Made by a program: the position numbers and the translations under genes | Notes under the pieces: model-generated | Seen by the model: only the letters and a program-made list of their open reading frames with translations | Databases searched by the model: none | What the model was told of the DNA's origin: nothing | Origin: an uncultured Bermanella sp. | GTDB taxonomy: Bacteria; Pseudomonadota; Gammaproteobacteria; Pseudomonadales; Oceanobacteraceae | Reading direction: 5' to 3' | DNA length: 56,618 nt | Assembly: GCA_913058575.1 (NCBI GenBank) | Contig: CAJXRF010000030.1 | Coordinates: 1-56,618 of the forward strand | Shown here: one piece after another, positions 7,550 through 16,329 of the stretch | Layout of the letters: the number at the start of each line of letters is the position of its first letter | How positions within the stretch are numbered: the stretch's first letter is position 1

Positions 7550-9069
7550 TGCTTGAACAACACTTGGCTACCCTTCCCATACTTTTGCCTTTAATTGCAG
7601 CACCGATTACGTTACTGCTAGGGCGTTCACTATTTTTATGGATATTCGCCACCGCTATCAGTGCATTAGCCTGCTACTTTTCATGGCAACTGTTAGCGGC
7701 TGCCTTAACAGAGTCGGTTCTTAGTTATGCGGTAGGCGGTTGGCCTGCGCCCTGGGGAATTGAATTACGTGTTGATGCGGCCAATGCCTTTGTATTGTTA
7801 GCAGTCTCCGCCCTGTCCACACTTGTATTAATTTATTCAAAAGACAGCATTGAAAAAGAAATTGATTCATCCAAACATACTTTATATTACACGGCACATT
7901 TGCTTTGCCTTGCGGGTTTGTCCGGAATTTTGTTAACCGGCGACGCCTTTAACCTTTTCGTTTTCCTAGAGATCTCTTCGTTGGCCACCTATACCTTAGT
8001 GAGCTTGGGATCCGATCGTCGCTGCTTAACAGCAGCATTTCGATACCTGGTAATGGGAACCATAGGGGCCACGTTTATTCTCATCGGTGTCGGCATGCTC
8101 TATATGAATACCGGCACCCTTAATATGCTTGACCTAGCCAATAGAATCGATATTTACGAAAGCAACCGCACCATCAACACAGGCTTAGCCTTCATCATGG
8201 TGGGTGTCAGTATTAAGCTTGCGTTGTTTCCATTACACATGTGGCTTCCAGCCGCATACACCCACGCACCTTCTGCCGTAACAGCGTTTTTAGCCAGTAC
8301 CGCCACCAAGGTGGCTTTCTACGTGATGATTCGTTTTATCTTCACAATATTTGGCTGGAATTATGTGTTCGAAGAAATGGGGATGGATTTAATTTTAATG
8401 GTGTTGGCCATTGTCGCTATCTTCAAGTGCTCTTACATGGCAACGGTACAAAGCAACGTCAAAACCGTACTGGCCTACAGCAGTGTGGCCCAAATCGGTT
8501 ACATGATCCTCGGCGTCAGCCTGGTCAGCGTAACAGGCTTAATGTCTGGCCTAATTCATATATTTAATCACGCATTAATGAAAGGTGCGTTGTTCATGGC
8601 GGTTGGTGCGGTTTTTTATCGCGTGGGATCGGTGGATATCAATGCATTCAAAGGATTAGGTAAACAGATGCCCCTTACTATGGCGGCCTTTACCATTGCA
8701 GGCCTCAGCATTATTGGGGTGCCACTGACCGTTGGGTTTGTCAGTAAATGGTATTTGGTCACGGCGGCCCTAGAGCAACAACATTGGGTTGTAGCGGCCT
8801 TAGTTTTAGCGGGTTCATTATTAGCCGTGGTCTATATTGGAAGAGTAATTGAAGCCGCGTATTTTCAAAAACCACCAGCATCTCGAGATTCCAATCAGGT
8901 GAAAGAAGCCCCTTGGCTGATGTTGGCCCCCATGTGGGCATTGGTGTTAGCCAACATTTATTTTGGCATTGATACAAGCTTAACCACTGAAGCGGCTAGA
9001 AGTGCATCGGAATGGCTTTTCCAAACCAGCGCCATAGCAGCGGCCAGTAGTGTAGAGGTGTCTCAATGA
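7549..9069 (+). CDS. mrpD: Mrp-type antiporter subunit D (NuoN/M-like proton-translocating subunit)
   Basis: 506 residues, about 14 membrane helices, Proton_antipo_M family. The key polar residues are present: GDAFNLFVFLEISSLATYTLVSLG with the TM5 Glu, then VSIKLALFPLHMWLPAAYTHAPSAVTAFLASTATKVAFY with the TM7-8 Lys and His residues. This is the first of three antiporter-type subunits in the operon and the one best matching MrpD, directly after MrpC as expected. It overlaps the next gene by 4 bases (ATGA). Confidence 0.92.
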   Translation: MLEQHLATLPILLPLIAAPITLLLGRSLFLWIFATAISALACYFSWQLLAAALTESVLSYAVGGWPAPWGIELRVDAANAFVLLAVSALSTLVLIYSKDSIEKEIDSSKHTLYYTAHLLCLAGLSGILLTGDAFNLFVFLEISSLATYTLVSLGSDRRCLTAAFRYLVMGTIGATFILIGVGMLYMNTGTLNMLDLANRIDIYESNRTINTGLAFIMVGVSIKLALFPLHMWLPAAYTHAPSAVTAFLASTATKVAFYVMIRFIFTIFGWNYVFEEMGMDLILMVLAIVAIFKCSYMATVQSNVKTVLAYSSVAQIGYMILGVSLVSVTGLMSGLIHIFNHALMKGALFMAVGAVFYRVGSVDINAFKGLGKQMPLTMAAFTIAGLSIIGVPLTVGFVSKWYLVTAALEQQHWVVAALVLAGSLLAVVYIGRVIEAAYFQKPPASRDSNQVKEAPWLMLAPMWALVLANIYFGIDTSLTTEAARSASEWLFQTSAIAAASSVEVSQ

Positions 9070-10598
9070 ATCTTTGGCAGGGTGTCGATCCTTCACAGCT
9101 TATTAGTCTTTCTATTTTAATTCCCTTCATTGGCGCATTACTGGTTGTGGCAACCGGAAAAAGCCCGGACTTAAGGGAAGCGGTTACATTAATAACGGCC
9201 ACTATTTTGTTCAGCATTGTGCTCGCGGTTACTGACTACACATTCCAAGGTGTTGAGATGCGCCTTGATGTTGCTGAACTTTTCCCAGGTCTGGGTATTA
9301 GTTTTGTAGTGGAGCCTTTGGGTGTCTTATTCGCGTTAGTGGCCAGCTTCTTGTGGATCATTACCAGTATCTACGCCATAGGTTACATGCGCGGGCATAA
9401 CGAAGAAAACCAAACCCGATTCTTCTTTTGCTTTGCCCTTGCCATCAGTTCGGTGATGGCTATTTGTTTTTCGGGCAACTTGCTAACACTCTTTATATTT
9501 TATGAAGTATTAACACTGTCGACTTACCCATTGGTTACCCATGCTGGGAATGATGCAGCCAAACAAGGGGGCCGCGTCTATCTGGGTATTTTGCTCAGCA
9601 CATCCATCGCGTTTTTTCTGTTTGCTGTGTTAGGCACCTATAGCTTAACGGGAACCTTGGATTTTCAAGCGGGCGGTATTTTTGACGACTCTCACAATAA
9701 AGTTATTCTAAGCGTTTTGCTTGTGCTTTTCTGCTATGGCATAGGTAAAGCTGCCATCATGCCTTTCCATCGTTGGTTGCCAGCCGCGATGGTGGCACCC
9801 ACACCTGTTAGTGCACTCTTACATGCGGTGGCCGTGGTAAAAGCGGGTGTATTCTGTATTTTAAAAGTCGTGATTTATATTTTTGGTTTAGACACACTTA
9901 AAGATCTCGCTACCACGGATATCATGCTTTATATAGGTGCCGCGACTATATTGCTTTCTTCCTGCATCGCAATGACCAAAGACAATCTAAAAGCGCGACT
10001 CGCCTACTCCACCATTAGTCAATTGAGCTACATAGTCGTAGGTGCACTTTTGGCGTCGTCTATTGCCAGTGCGGGTGCTGCATTGCACATCGCGACCCAC
10101 GGTGTGGGTAAAATTACTTTGTTTTTCTGCGCGGGCGCCATCATGGTGGCCAGTCATAAAAAGAACATCAGCGACATGGGCGGTCTTGGTAGGCAAATGC
10201 CCATCACCATGACAGCGTTTACCATCGGTGCCATTAGCATTATTGGTTTACCACCCATGGCAGGAACCTGGAGTAAATGGTATCTGGTCGTGGGCGCGTT
10301 GGAAGCAGATAAACTCTTTATTGTGGCCACCTTAATGATCAGTTCACTGCTTAATATTGCGTACCTGTTGCCCATTCCTATAAAAGCGTTTTTTCATACC
10401 CAGCCCGGAGAATCTAAACCTTGGACATGGGCTGAGACCAAAGAAGCCCCCCTACTTATGTTGATTGCACTGAGCACCACCTCTGTATGTTGTCTCGTAT
10501 TGTTTTTCTATCCACAGCCATTGATCGATTTGATTAATCTAATCCCTGGTGTATCAACCAATGTAGAGATGACAACCAGCTTAAAAGGAGAAGGCTAA
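9066..10598 (+). CDS. second antiporter-type membrane subunit (MrpA N-terminal/MrpD-like)
   Basis: 510 residues, about 14 helices, Proton_antipo_M family. It resembles the NuoL/MrpA core: FVVEPLGVLFALVASFLWIITSIYAIGYMRGH, then LLTLFIFYEVLTLSTYPLVTHAG (conserved Glu), GIGKAAIMPFHRWLPAAMVAPTPVSALLHAVAVVKAG (conserved Lys and His). It lacks the MrpA C-terminal extension, whose DUF4040 part is found in the gene at 6216-7196. It therefore probably fills the MrpA position. Start and stop are coupled to neighbours. Confidence 0.88.
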   Translation: MNLWQGVDPSQLISLSILIPFIGALLVVATGKSPDLREAVTLITATILFSIVLAVTDYTFQGVEMRLDVAELFPGLGISFVVEPLGVLFALVASFLWIITSIYAIGYMRGHNEENQTRFFFCFALAISSVMAICFSGNLLTLFIFYEVLTLSTYPLVTHAGNDAAKQGGRVYLGILLSTSIAFFLFAVLGTYSLTGTLDFQAGGIFDDSHNKVILSVLLVLFCYGIGKAAIMPFHRWLPAAMVAPTPVSALLHAVAVVKAGVFCILKVVIYIFGLDTLKDLATTDIMLYIGAATILLSSCIAMTKDNLKARLAYSTISQLSYIVVGALLASSIASAGAALHIATHGVGKITLFFCAGAIMVASHKKNISDMGGLGRQMPITMTAFTIGAISIIGLPPMAGTWSKWYLVVGALEADKLFIVATLMISSLLNIAYLLPIPIKAFFHTQPGESKPWTWAETKEAPLLMLIALSTTSVCCLVLFFYPQPLIDLINLIPGVSTNVEMTTSLKGEG

Positions 10599-10853
10599 AT
10601 GGCTGAACAGCATGAACCCAGTGGCTTCTTCGATAAGCCCGAAAACATTCGCAAAATGCTCAAGGTTTTTTACGTAATTTGTGGTCTGTTGGTGGTTGCC
10701 GACTTTATTGTGCATCGCCACATATACCACGATTGGGAAAAAATTCCCGCCTTCTATGCCATATATGGTTTTGTCGGTTGTGTGGTATTAGTGATAATCG
10801 CCAAAGAAATGCGCAAAGTGCTAATGCGTGGAGAAGATTACTACGATGAATAG
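10599..10853 (+). CDS. 84-residue two-helix membrane protein in the Mrp operon
   Basis: A small protein with a charged N-terminus (EHEPSGFFDKPENIRKML-like), two hydrophobic helices (about residues 21-40 and 50-68) and an acidic tail RGEDYYDE. It begins one base after the upstream stop with a good RBS (AAAAGGAGAAGGCTAA before ATG) and overlaps the following gene by 8 bases. I do not recognise a family. Tight coupling on both sides argues that it is an accessory subunit of this antiporter variant. Confidence 0.8.
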   Translation: MAEQHEPSGFFDKPENIRKMLKVFYVICGLLVVADFIVHRHIYHDWEKIPAFYAIYGFVGCVVLVIIAKEMRKVLMRGEDYYDE

Positions 10854-12570
10854 TGTCATACCGTTTATTCCCCTGTTGCTGGGTGCACTCGCGGCTATTT
10901 TACTGCGAGGCTGGTTGCGTAACATTCTAATGTTAGCCGCTCCCATCGCGGGCGCCTTAAATCTAATGGGCATAGAACACGGAGTGTTCTGGTCTATGGA
11001 GTTCATGGGCTACGTACTTGAGCCAGTGCGTGTCGATAAACTGAGTTTAATGTTTGGCTACCTCTTTCACCTTGCCTCATTTATTGCCGTTGTTTATGCA
11101 CTTCACATTAAAGATACCGTGCAGCATGTCGCCGGACTTGCGTATGCTGCCAGTGCCGTGGGTGCCGTATTTGCTGGTGACTTACTCACGTTGTTTGTAT
11201 TTTGGGAACTGCTGGCACTGACGTCTGTATTTTTGATTTGGGCACGCAAAACTGACCGAGCCTATTCGTCTGGTTTTCGATACCTCATCATTCAAGTCTT
11301 ATCCGGTGTTTTGCTGCTCGCGGGGCTGTTGATTCTTGCGCAGGTGAATAACAGCCTGTTGTTTAATCAAATATCTTTGCAACATGAGGGTCTTGCGCAA
11401 ATCGGGGCTTGGTTGATTTTCTTGGCCTTTGGAATCAAATGTGCATTTCCATTTATGCACAACTGGTTAACCGATGCGTACCCAGAAGCGACACCCACAG
11501 GCACTGTTTTCTTAGCTTCATTCACCACTAAAGTTGCAGTCTATGCGTTTGCCCGTGGCTATCCCGGAGAAGAAATTCTCATTTGGATAGGCGTTTCCAT
11601 GGCGTGTTTCCCAATTTTCTTTGCAGTCATCGAAAACGATCTTCGTCGAGTGCTAGCCTACAGTTTGATAAACCAAATTGGTTTTATGATCGTTGGTATT
11701 GGTATTGGTACCGCCATCGCGTTAAACGGCGCGGTGGCTCACGCGTTTAACGATGTCATCTTTAAAGGCTTACTTATGATGTCTATGGGTGCGGTATTGC
11801 ATATGACCGGCAAGATTAATGGGTCCGAATTGGGAGGCTTATACAAAAGCATGCCCAAAACCACCATACTCTGTATTGTGGGCGCCGCATCTATCTCAGC
11901 CTTTCCACTGTTCAGCGGCTTTGTATCAAAATCCATGATCATGGCAGCAGCGGTAGCCGAAGGTTACGACGTAGTATGGTTATTGCTGCTCTTTGCCGCC
12001 GCCGGGGTATTCCACCACGCCGGAGTTAAAATTCCGTACTTCGCCTTTTTCGCTCATGACTCTGGCATTCGTACAACCGAACCACCAAAAAACATGCTTA
12101 TCGCCATGACCATAGCGGCGGTAACCTGTGTTGTGATAGGTACCTTCCCTGCGCAAACGGTTTATGCGCTTTTACCTTGGGAGCATGACTATAATCCTTA
12201 TGATATGACCCACGTGCTAACCCAACTTCAATTGTTATTCTTCTCAGCATTGGCCTTTGTTTGGCTCAACCTTAAGAATATGTATCCACCTGAGCTGCCG
12301 TCAACCAATCTCGATGCGGATTGGCTCTACCGTAAGCTTGCACCGAATGTTGTAAAAAGGGTTGGAGGCAGCGTGTACGGCGCTTATGGCCGCTTTGAGA
12401 AATCTGTGGTGACATCCATCAAGCAAGTTATCCAGAATTCGTATGATGCAGAATCCGGTCAACCCAAGGGTTACTTCGCGAGACTTTGGCCAATCGAAAC
12501 CATGGTGGTGTGGGTCGCGGTATTGCTATCCATTTACTTAATGCTCTATTACCTGCATGACCTACTTTGA
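10846..12570 (+). CDS. third antiporter-type membrane subunit (MrpD-like)
   Basis: 574 residues from the ATG at 10846; a longer frame from GTG 10828 is less likely. Proton_antipo_M core with GDLLTLFVFWELLALTSVFLIWARKT (Glu) and AFGIKCAFPFMHNWLTDAYPEATPTGTVFLASFTTKVAVYAFAR (two Lys and His). The C-terminus has about 100 extra residues with an amphipathic, charged segment (NLDADWLYRKLAPNVVKRVG) and a final helix. This is the last gene of the operon and raises the number of potential proton-conducting subunits to three, against two in classic Mrp. Confidence 0.88.
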   Translation: MNSVIPFIPLLLGALAAILLRGWLRNILMLAAPIAGALNLMGIEHGVFWSMEFMGYVLEPVRVDKLSLMFGYLFHLASFIAVVYALHIKDTVQHVAGLAYAASAVGAVFAGDLLTLFVFWELLALTSVFLIWARKTDRAYSSGFRYLIIQVLSGVLLLAGLLILAQVNNSLLFNQISLQHEGLAQIGAWLIFLAFGIKCAFPFMHNWLTDAYPEATPTGTVFLASFTTKVAVYAFARGYPGEEILIWIGVSMACFPIFFAVIENDLRRVLAYSLINQIGFMIVGIGIGTAIALNGAVAHAFNDVIFKGLLMMSMGAVLHMTGKINGSELGGLYKSMPKTTILCIVGAASISAFPLFSGFVSKSMIMAAAVAEGYDVVWLLLLFAAAGVFHHAGVKIPYFAFFAHDSGIRTTEPPKNMLIAMTIAAVTCVVIGTFPAQTVYALLPWEHDYNPYDMTHVLTQLQLLFFSALAFVWLNLKNMYPPELPSTNLDADWLYRKLAPNVVKRVGGSVYGAYGRFEKSVVTSIKQVIQNSYDAESGQPKGYFARLWPIETMVVWVAVLLSIYLMLYYLHDLL

Positions 12571-13136
12571 TCATGGAGAATCATTCAGCTTCTGAAGCCC
12601 GATGTTAATTGCAGGTGTTATTAGCACTAGCGAAGCTCGGGCCTTCTGAGTTTACCTGAGTAAGAGCGCCAAATGAAAAGCACTGTAGCAATAGTGACTA
12701 TCAAAAGAATTTGAAGCTCTTACAGATCAACAAAAGAATTAAATAATCCATGGAAATGAATCTGGCCTGTTAGATTGTTGACAGGCTATGAAGTGAGTTT
12801 CTTACAGAGCTATGACGACTACTCTGCCATGCTTGAATATAGCGCTAGAGTTGATTTAGGGAAATTATGCTAATGTTTCCAAATCACTAACTATTTAAAG
12901 CAGGAAAAATTTAGGATTGATAACAATTGAAAGATTAATCAATCGATTTTTTGCTCATAAAAAATTGTTATTCGGTTTCAATACAATCCATTCAAGTTTA
13001 ATTTCCTCAAAAATTCCTGTATTGCCTAGATTTAGTCAGAATTAAACCCTAGTCCACTTCCACACTACAGAGGCGTGGAGAGTCACATCCAATAAAATCA
13101 GCCTTGTCATTTACAGCTACACTTAGGAGGAAGTAA
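12571..13136. other. long intergenic region after the Mrp operon with imperfect inverted repeats
   Basis: No gene is supported. TCTGAAGCCCGA (12591-12602) pairs with TCGGGCCTTCTGA (12637-12649) with one mismatch and one bulge. A second stem pairs GCCTGT (12765-12770) with ACAGGC (12781-12786). Neither is followed by a T-run, so neither is a classical terminator. The rest is AT-rich and presumably contains the promoter for the STAS gene; I cannot place it. Confidence 0.4.
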
Positions 13137-13166
13137 ATGCCCAGCAATAAAGTAACTAATGCATAA
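13137..13166 (+). CDS. nine-residue leader ORF with strong RBS ahead of the STAS gene
   Basis: TTAGGAGGAAGTAA then ATG: the strongest Shine-Dalgarno in this part of the window precedes a short frame (MPSNKVTNA, stop at 13164-13166). The STAS gene starts 14 bases after the stop and has no comparable RBS of its own. This arrangement fits translational coupling or a regulatory leader peptide. Whether the peptide is made is not shown by the sequence. Confidence 0.4.
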   Translation: MPSNKVTNA

Positions 13167-13180
13167 CAGAGTAATTCTTT

Positions 13181-13486
13181 ATGTCGAATATTGATGTTAG
13201 CCAGCAAGAAGGCAGCCTGATCTTTACCCTACCCGCTCGATTTGATTCCCATATCATCGAAAATTTTCGAGACGCTTACAGTGATATTCCCAGTGATTCA
13301 GATCTAATATATATAATTGACTTGGCGCAAACGGAATATATTGATAGCTCGGCTCTGGGCATGCTTTTGAATTTCAAGCACCACGTCCAGGCCGGTGATG
13401 GCATTGTGTGCATTAAAAACTGTCAACCTAAATTAAAACACATCTTTGAAATGTCGAGCTTCACCAGCATATTTAAGTTTTTATGA
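13181..13486 (+). CDS. STAS-domain protein (anti-sigma factor antagonist-like)
   Basis: 101 residues covering a single STAS domain. The phosphorylatable serine region is clear: IIDLAQTEYIDSSALGMLLNFKHHV, with Ser56/Ser57 as the candidate site, like SpoIIAA and RsbV. Such proteins bind anti-sigma factors or response systems depending on phosphorylation. No partner kinase or phosphatase gene lies next to it, so its pathway is unknown. It is preceded by a nine-codon leader ORF. Confidence 0.88.
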   Translation: MSNIDVSQQEGSLIFTLPARFDSHIIENFRDAYSDIPSDSDLIYIIDLAQTEYIDSSALGMLLNFKHHVQAGDGIVCIKNCQPKLKHIFEMSSFTSIFKFL

Positions 13487-13636
13487 CCTTGCCCTGCCCC
13501 CTATTATTTTCTTCCCACCGCTCTTTCTATTGCCCTTTTAGACAGCCAAAGTGAATGAAAAACAATAGTGCCTCATCTTGTAAACCCGTAAAATACCGCT
13601 CTTTATACCGTCAGCCCAATTAGAGATAGCAAGCTC

Positions 13637-14464
13637 ATGAGCAATCCTATGAATTTTGAGCATTATATTAGCCTTGCTAAGTTAACAGCACCTTTTGCCA
13701 TCGACAGTAGCTGGGGGCAAGGTCGCAGCGTATTTGGAGGGCTAAGCGCAGCCTTAGTATTAAGCCATATTGAGGCTCAAACCGGTCTGAATGACAAAGA
13801 CCTGCGGTCTATTAATGTTCATTTTTGCGCAGCTATTATTAGCGAGGAAAATTGTCAGCTCAACTACCAAGTTTTATCCCAAGGAAAGTCCATTTACCAA
13901 ATCCAAGGACAGCTATTACAGAATGGCCAAGTGAAAACCCAGCTCATGGCCTGCTTTGGATCTGCGCGGGAATCTAATGCGATCATTAAGCAGTCTAATG
14001 CAACAGAACTGCCTGCCGTTAACAAGGGCTTTAAATTTCCCTATTTGAAAGGCGTCACACCTGAATTGGTGCAAAAAGTTGATATGCGTCTTACCAGTAA
14101 AGACATGCCCTTTTCAGGCAGTGAAAAAAGCGAGGTACACGGTTGGATGCGTTTTGAAGATCAACCCAATACCTTCAGCGATGCGGGTATCTTAGCGTTA
14201 ATTGACGCTTGGCCACCAGCTGTATTGACCACCCTTCAACAACCAGCACCAGCCAGTACCATCACATGGAACATTGAGTTTATTCAACCAAGGCAATACC
14301 TTAAAAAGGAAGATTACCTTTATTACGACTGCCAAGTTGTTCAAGCCGAATTAGGATACGCCCATACTGAAGGACGCATTTATCACCCTAATGGTGAACT
14401 GCTAGCATTAAGCCGCCAGCTAGTGGGGGTATATGACAAGAGCAACAAGGTAAAAGCATTATGA
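13637..14464 (+). CDS. acyl-CoA thioesterase-like double hot-dog protein
   Basis: 275 residues. The N-terminal hot-dog half has the SSWGQGRSVFGGLSAALVLSHIEAQ pattern of TesB-like thioesterases, and the second half has ITWNIEFIQPRQYLKKEDYLYYDCQVVQAELGYAHTEGRIYHPNGELLALSRQLVGVYD, the typical C-terminal hot-dog ending. It likely hydrolyses acyl-CoA thioesters. The last codon overlaps the start of the following lipoprotein gene (ATGA), so both are translated together. Confidence 0.85.
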   Translation: MSNPMNFEHYISLAKLTAPFAIDSSWGQGRSVFGGLSAALVLSHIEAQTGLNDKDLRSINVHFCAAIISEENCQLNYQVLSQGKSIYQIQGQLLQNGQVKTQLMACFGSARESNAIIKQSNATELPAVNKGFKFPYLKGVTPELVQKVDMRLTSKDMPFSGSEKSEVHGWMRFEDQPNTFSDAGILALIDAWPPAVLTTLQQPAPASTITWNIEFIQPRQYLKKEDYLYYDCQVVQAELGYAHTEGRIYHPNGELLALSRQLVGVYDKSNKVKAL

Positions 14465-15132
14465 TTAGGATAAGCCTACTGACAATAATCTGCATGATGC
14501 TTATGGCCTGCAGCACCACGCCTCATAATCATCCTGCGGTATTAAGCCCCTTTGGGGATGGCAGCCAGTGGATTGTGTGGCAGGACATGAATTTTAGCGC
14601 CGAAAAAGAAGGAGAAGTCATCGCGAACATTCGCGTACCCAGAGGGTTTGTCACGGATTTAGCCAGCACCCCTAGGCGATTTTGGGCTTTGTACCCTCCC
14701 TTTGGAAAGTATTTAAGCGCGGCTATTTTGCATGACTACCTATATTGGACACAAATATGTGACCGCGACACCAGTGACAATATTTTTTATCAAACCATGA
14801 AAACATCGGGGGTTGATACAGCCACACAAGCCATATTTTTAATGGTGTTAAAGTCTCAAGGGGAATTGGCGTGGCAGGAAAATAATACTGAAAAGCAAAA
14901 AGGCTTAGTGAGAGTCATTCCAGATGCGTATTTAAACCCAGATGATGCGTTTGTTACCCGCAATAGTAACTGGCATGAATTACGAGAGACCTTACTAACC
15001 CTAAATGTAAAAGATGAATCAACACCCGACCATGATGATATGTTAAGAGCCTGCGTGGCGCTAAGTGGTGATGTCCCTGAAAAATCTTCAGCGCCCAAAC
15101 CCACTATGACATTTTTGGGATTGCCTTTATAA
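14461..15132 (+). CDS. DUF1353-containing lipoprotein
   Basis: 223 residues with a lipoprotein signal (SLLTIICMMLMAC, lipobox ending at Cys17). The DUF1353 core is visible: VPRGFVTDLASTPRRFWALYPPFGKYLSAAILHDYLYW. DUF1353 domains are also known from phage proteins. This chromosomal form is a predicted outer-membrane-anchored protein of unknown role, paired with the thioesterase gene. A strong terminator follows. Confidence 0.85.
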   Translation: MIRISLLTIICMMLMACSTTPHNHPAVLSPFGDGSQWIVWQDMNFSAEKEGEVIANIRVPRGFVTDLASTPRRFWALYPPFGKYLSAAILHDYLYWTQICDRDTSDNIFYQTMKTSGVDTATQAIFLMVLKSQGELAWQENNTEKQKGLVRVIPDAYLNPDDAFVTRNSNWHELRETLLTLNVKDESTPDHDDMLRACVALSGDVPEKSSAPKPTMTFLGLPL

Positions 15133-15153
15133 ACAAACACAATATTCCCAATA

Positions 15154-15183
15154 ATTCAGCCAATTATTAACGATTGGCTGAAT
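15154..15183. terminator. stem-loop between convergent lipoprotein and LysR genes
   Basis: ATTCAGCCAAT (15154-15164) pairs perfectly with ATTGGCTGAAT (15173-15183), 8-base loop. GTCACCGTTTTTATATC follows. It lies between two convergent genes and probably serves the + strand unit. Confidence 0.7.
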
Positions 15184-15220
15184 GTCACCGTTTTTATATC
15201 TGCGATTTAATGCTTATGCT

Positions 15221-16162
15221 TTAAGACCTTAATTTCCTATATTTTTCATAGGTGACTAAGTTATTTTGTAAGTCCTCTTTCAATATCTGCAGTATTTTCC
15301 CTTTTAACCACACCATGGCTGAATCTTGATCATGGCGCTTATGCCAGGTCATTGAAATGGGGCCTGGGGCTATAGCCATGGGGGGTTGAGTAATCACTAA
15401 CTTCCCCTCCATAACGCTGTTGTAAATAATCGGCAATGGAATAGTCGTAATAAGGTCGGTGCCTTGCAATATTTTAGCGATGTTAGAAAAATGATTCACC
15501 GTCATGGCAATGCGCCGTTTTGCCCCTTTTTTTTGCAATGCAGCATCCACACTGCCAAAGGCTTTGCCCGATAACGACATGAGCAAATGCTCTGCCCCAA
15601 TAAATTGCTCTAGGTTTAAGTCTTGATTCGCTAAAGGGTTCTGAGCCCCCATCGCACAAACAAAATGATTATCAAATATCCACTGGCTTTTCACATGAGG
15701 GTTAGTGCCAGCGTAATAATCCAGTACTAAATCCACTTCAGCATCTAATAAAAGCTGCTCAGCATTCACCGCATAAGGCACGGCGTGAATATTTAAACCA
15801 GGCGCGTGTGTTTCGATCAGTTTGCGCAGCGGCAACCAAAATAAATCGGCCATCCAATCGGTTAAGGCTATGCGAAAAGTACGCTGCGTATTGGCCACAT
15901 TAAAGGGCTCTTTCTGAGTGGCGTGACGAATAGTACTTAAGGATTCACCGACTTGCTGCCACAAAGCTTCCGCATAAGGAGTGGGTTTAATTCCACGCCC
16001 TTCTTTTACAAACAATGGGTCTGCCCAAGCATGCCGCATTCGGTTAACGGCGTTAGAAACAGAGGGTTGGGTCATAAATAAGCGTTGGGCGGCACCTGTT
16101 ATCGAGCGCTCTTGCATAATTGCCTCAAAAATCACCAATAGGTTCAAATCTAAATTGGCCAT
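15221..16162 (-). CDS. LysR family transcriptional regulator (NodD/LinR-like group)
   Basis: 313 residues. The N-terminal HTH (LNLLVIFEAIMQERSITGAAQRLFMTQPSVSNAVNRMRHAWADPLFVKEGRGIKPTPYAEAL) is of the subgroup in which the second residue block reads DPLFV..GR.. as in NodD, NahR and LinR. The effector domain is present to the C-terminus. It is divergent from a zinc-free alcohol dehydrogenase-like gene, the classic arrangement for a LysR controlling its neighbour. A perfect 13-base palindrome lies in the shared promoter region. Confidence 0.92.
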   Translation of the reverse strand: MANLDLNLLVIFEAIMQERSITGAAQRLFMTQPSVSNAVNRMRHAWADPLFVKEGRGIKPTPYAEALWQQVGESLSTIRHATQKEPFNVANTQRTFRIALTDWMADLFWLPLRKLIETHAPGLNIHAVPYAVNAEQLLLDAEVDLVLDYYAGTNPHVKSQWIFDNHFVCAMGAQNPLANQDLNLEQFIGAEHLLMSLSGKAFGSVDAALQKKGAKRRIAMTVNHFSNIAKILQGTDLITTIPLPIIYNSVMEGKLVITQPPMAIAPGPISMTWHKRHDQDSAMVWLKGKILQILKEDLQNNLVTYEKYRKLRS

Positions 16163-16225
16163 CTATCTCATTCTTTAGTGCGTAGGTTCATAGGCTGCTT
16201 TGGATGACTATCTCACAATACATTC

Positions 16226-16238
16226 ACATAGACTATGT
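16226..16238. promoter_or_regulatory. perfect palindrome ACATAG-A-CTATGT (candidate LysR operator)
   Basis: It lies 64-76 bases upstream of the LysR start and about 92 bases before the divergent dehydrogenase start. It sits inside a wider ATACA (16218-16222) and TGTAT (16236-16240) pair. LysR operators are short dyads with a T-N11-A core, so this is a plausible site. Confidence 0.5.
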
Positions 16239-16329
16239 ATTTTATACAAATGATCAATTAGACCGTAATCATTTCTAGGTCCACTATTCACTTATCCACT
16301 CCACAAAGACAACACAAAAGGACGACACC

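Noticed and set aside
12778-12806. Perfect -35 TTGACA upstream of the STAS gene
   Set aside because: No acceptable -10 at 16-18 bases (only CTTACA), so it is not reported as a promoter.
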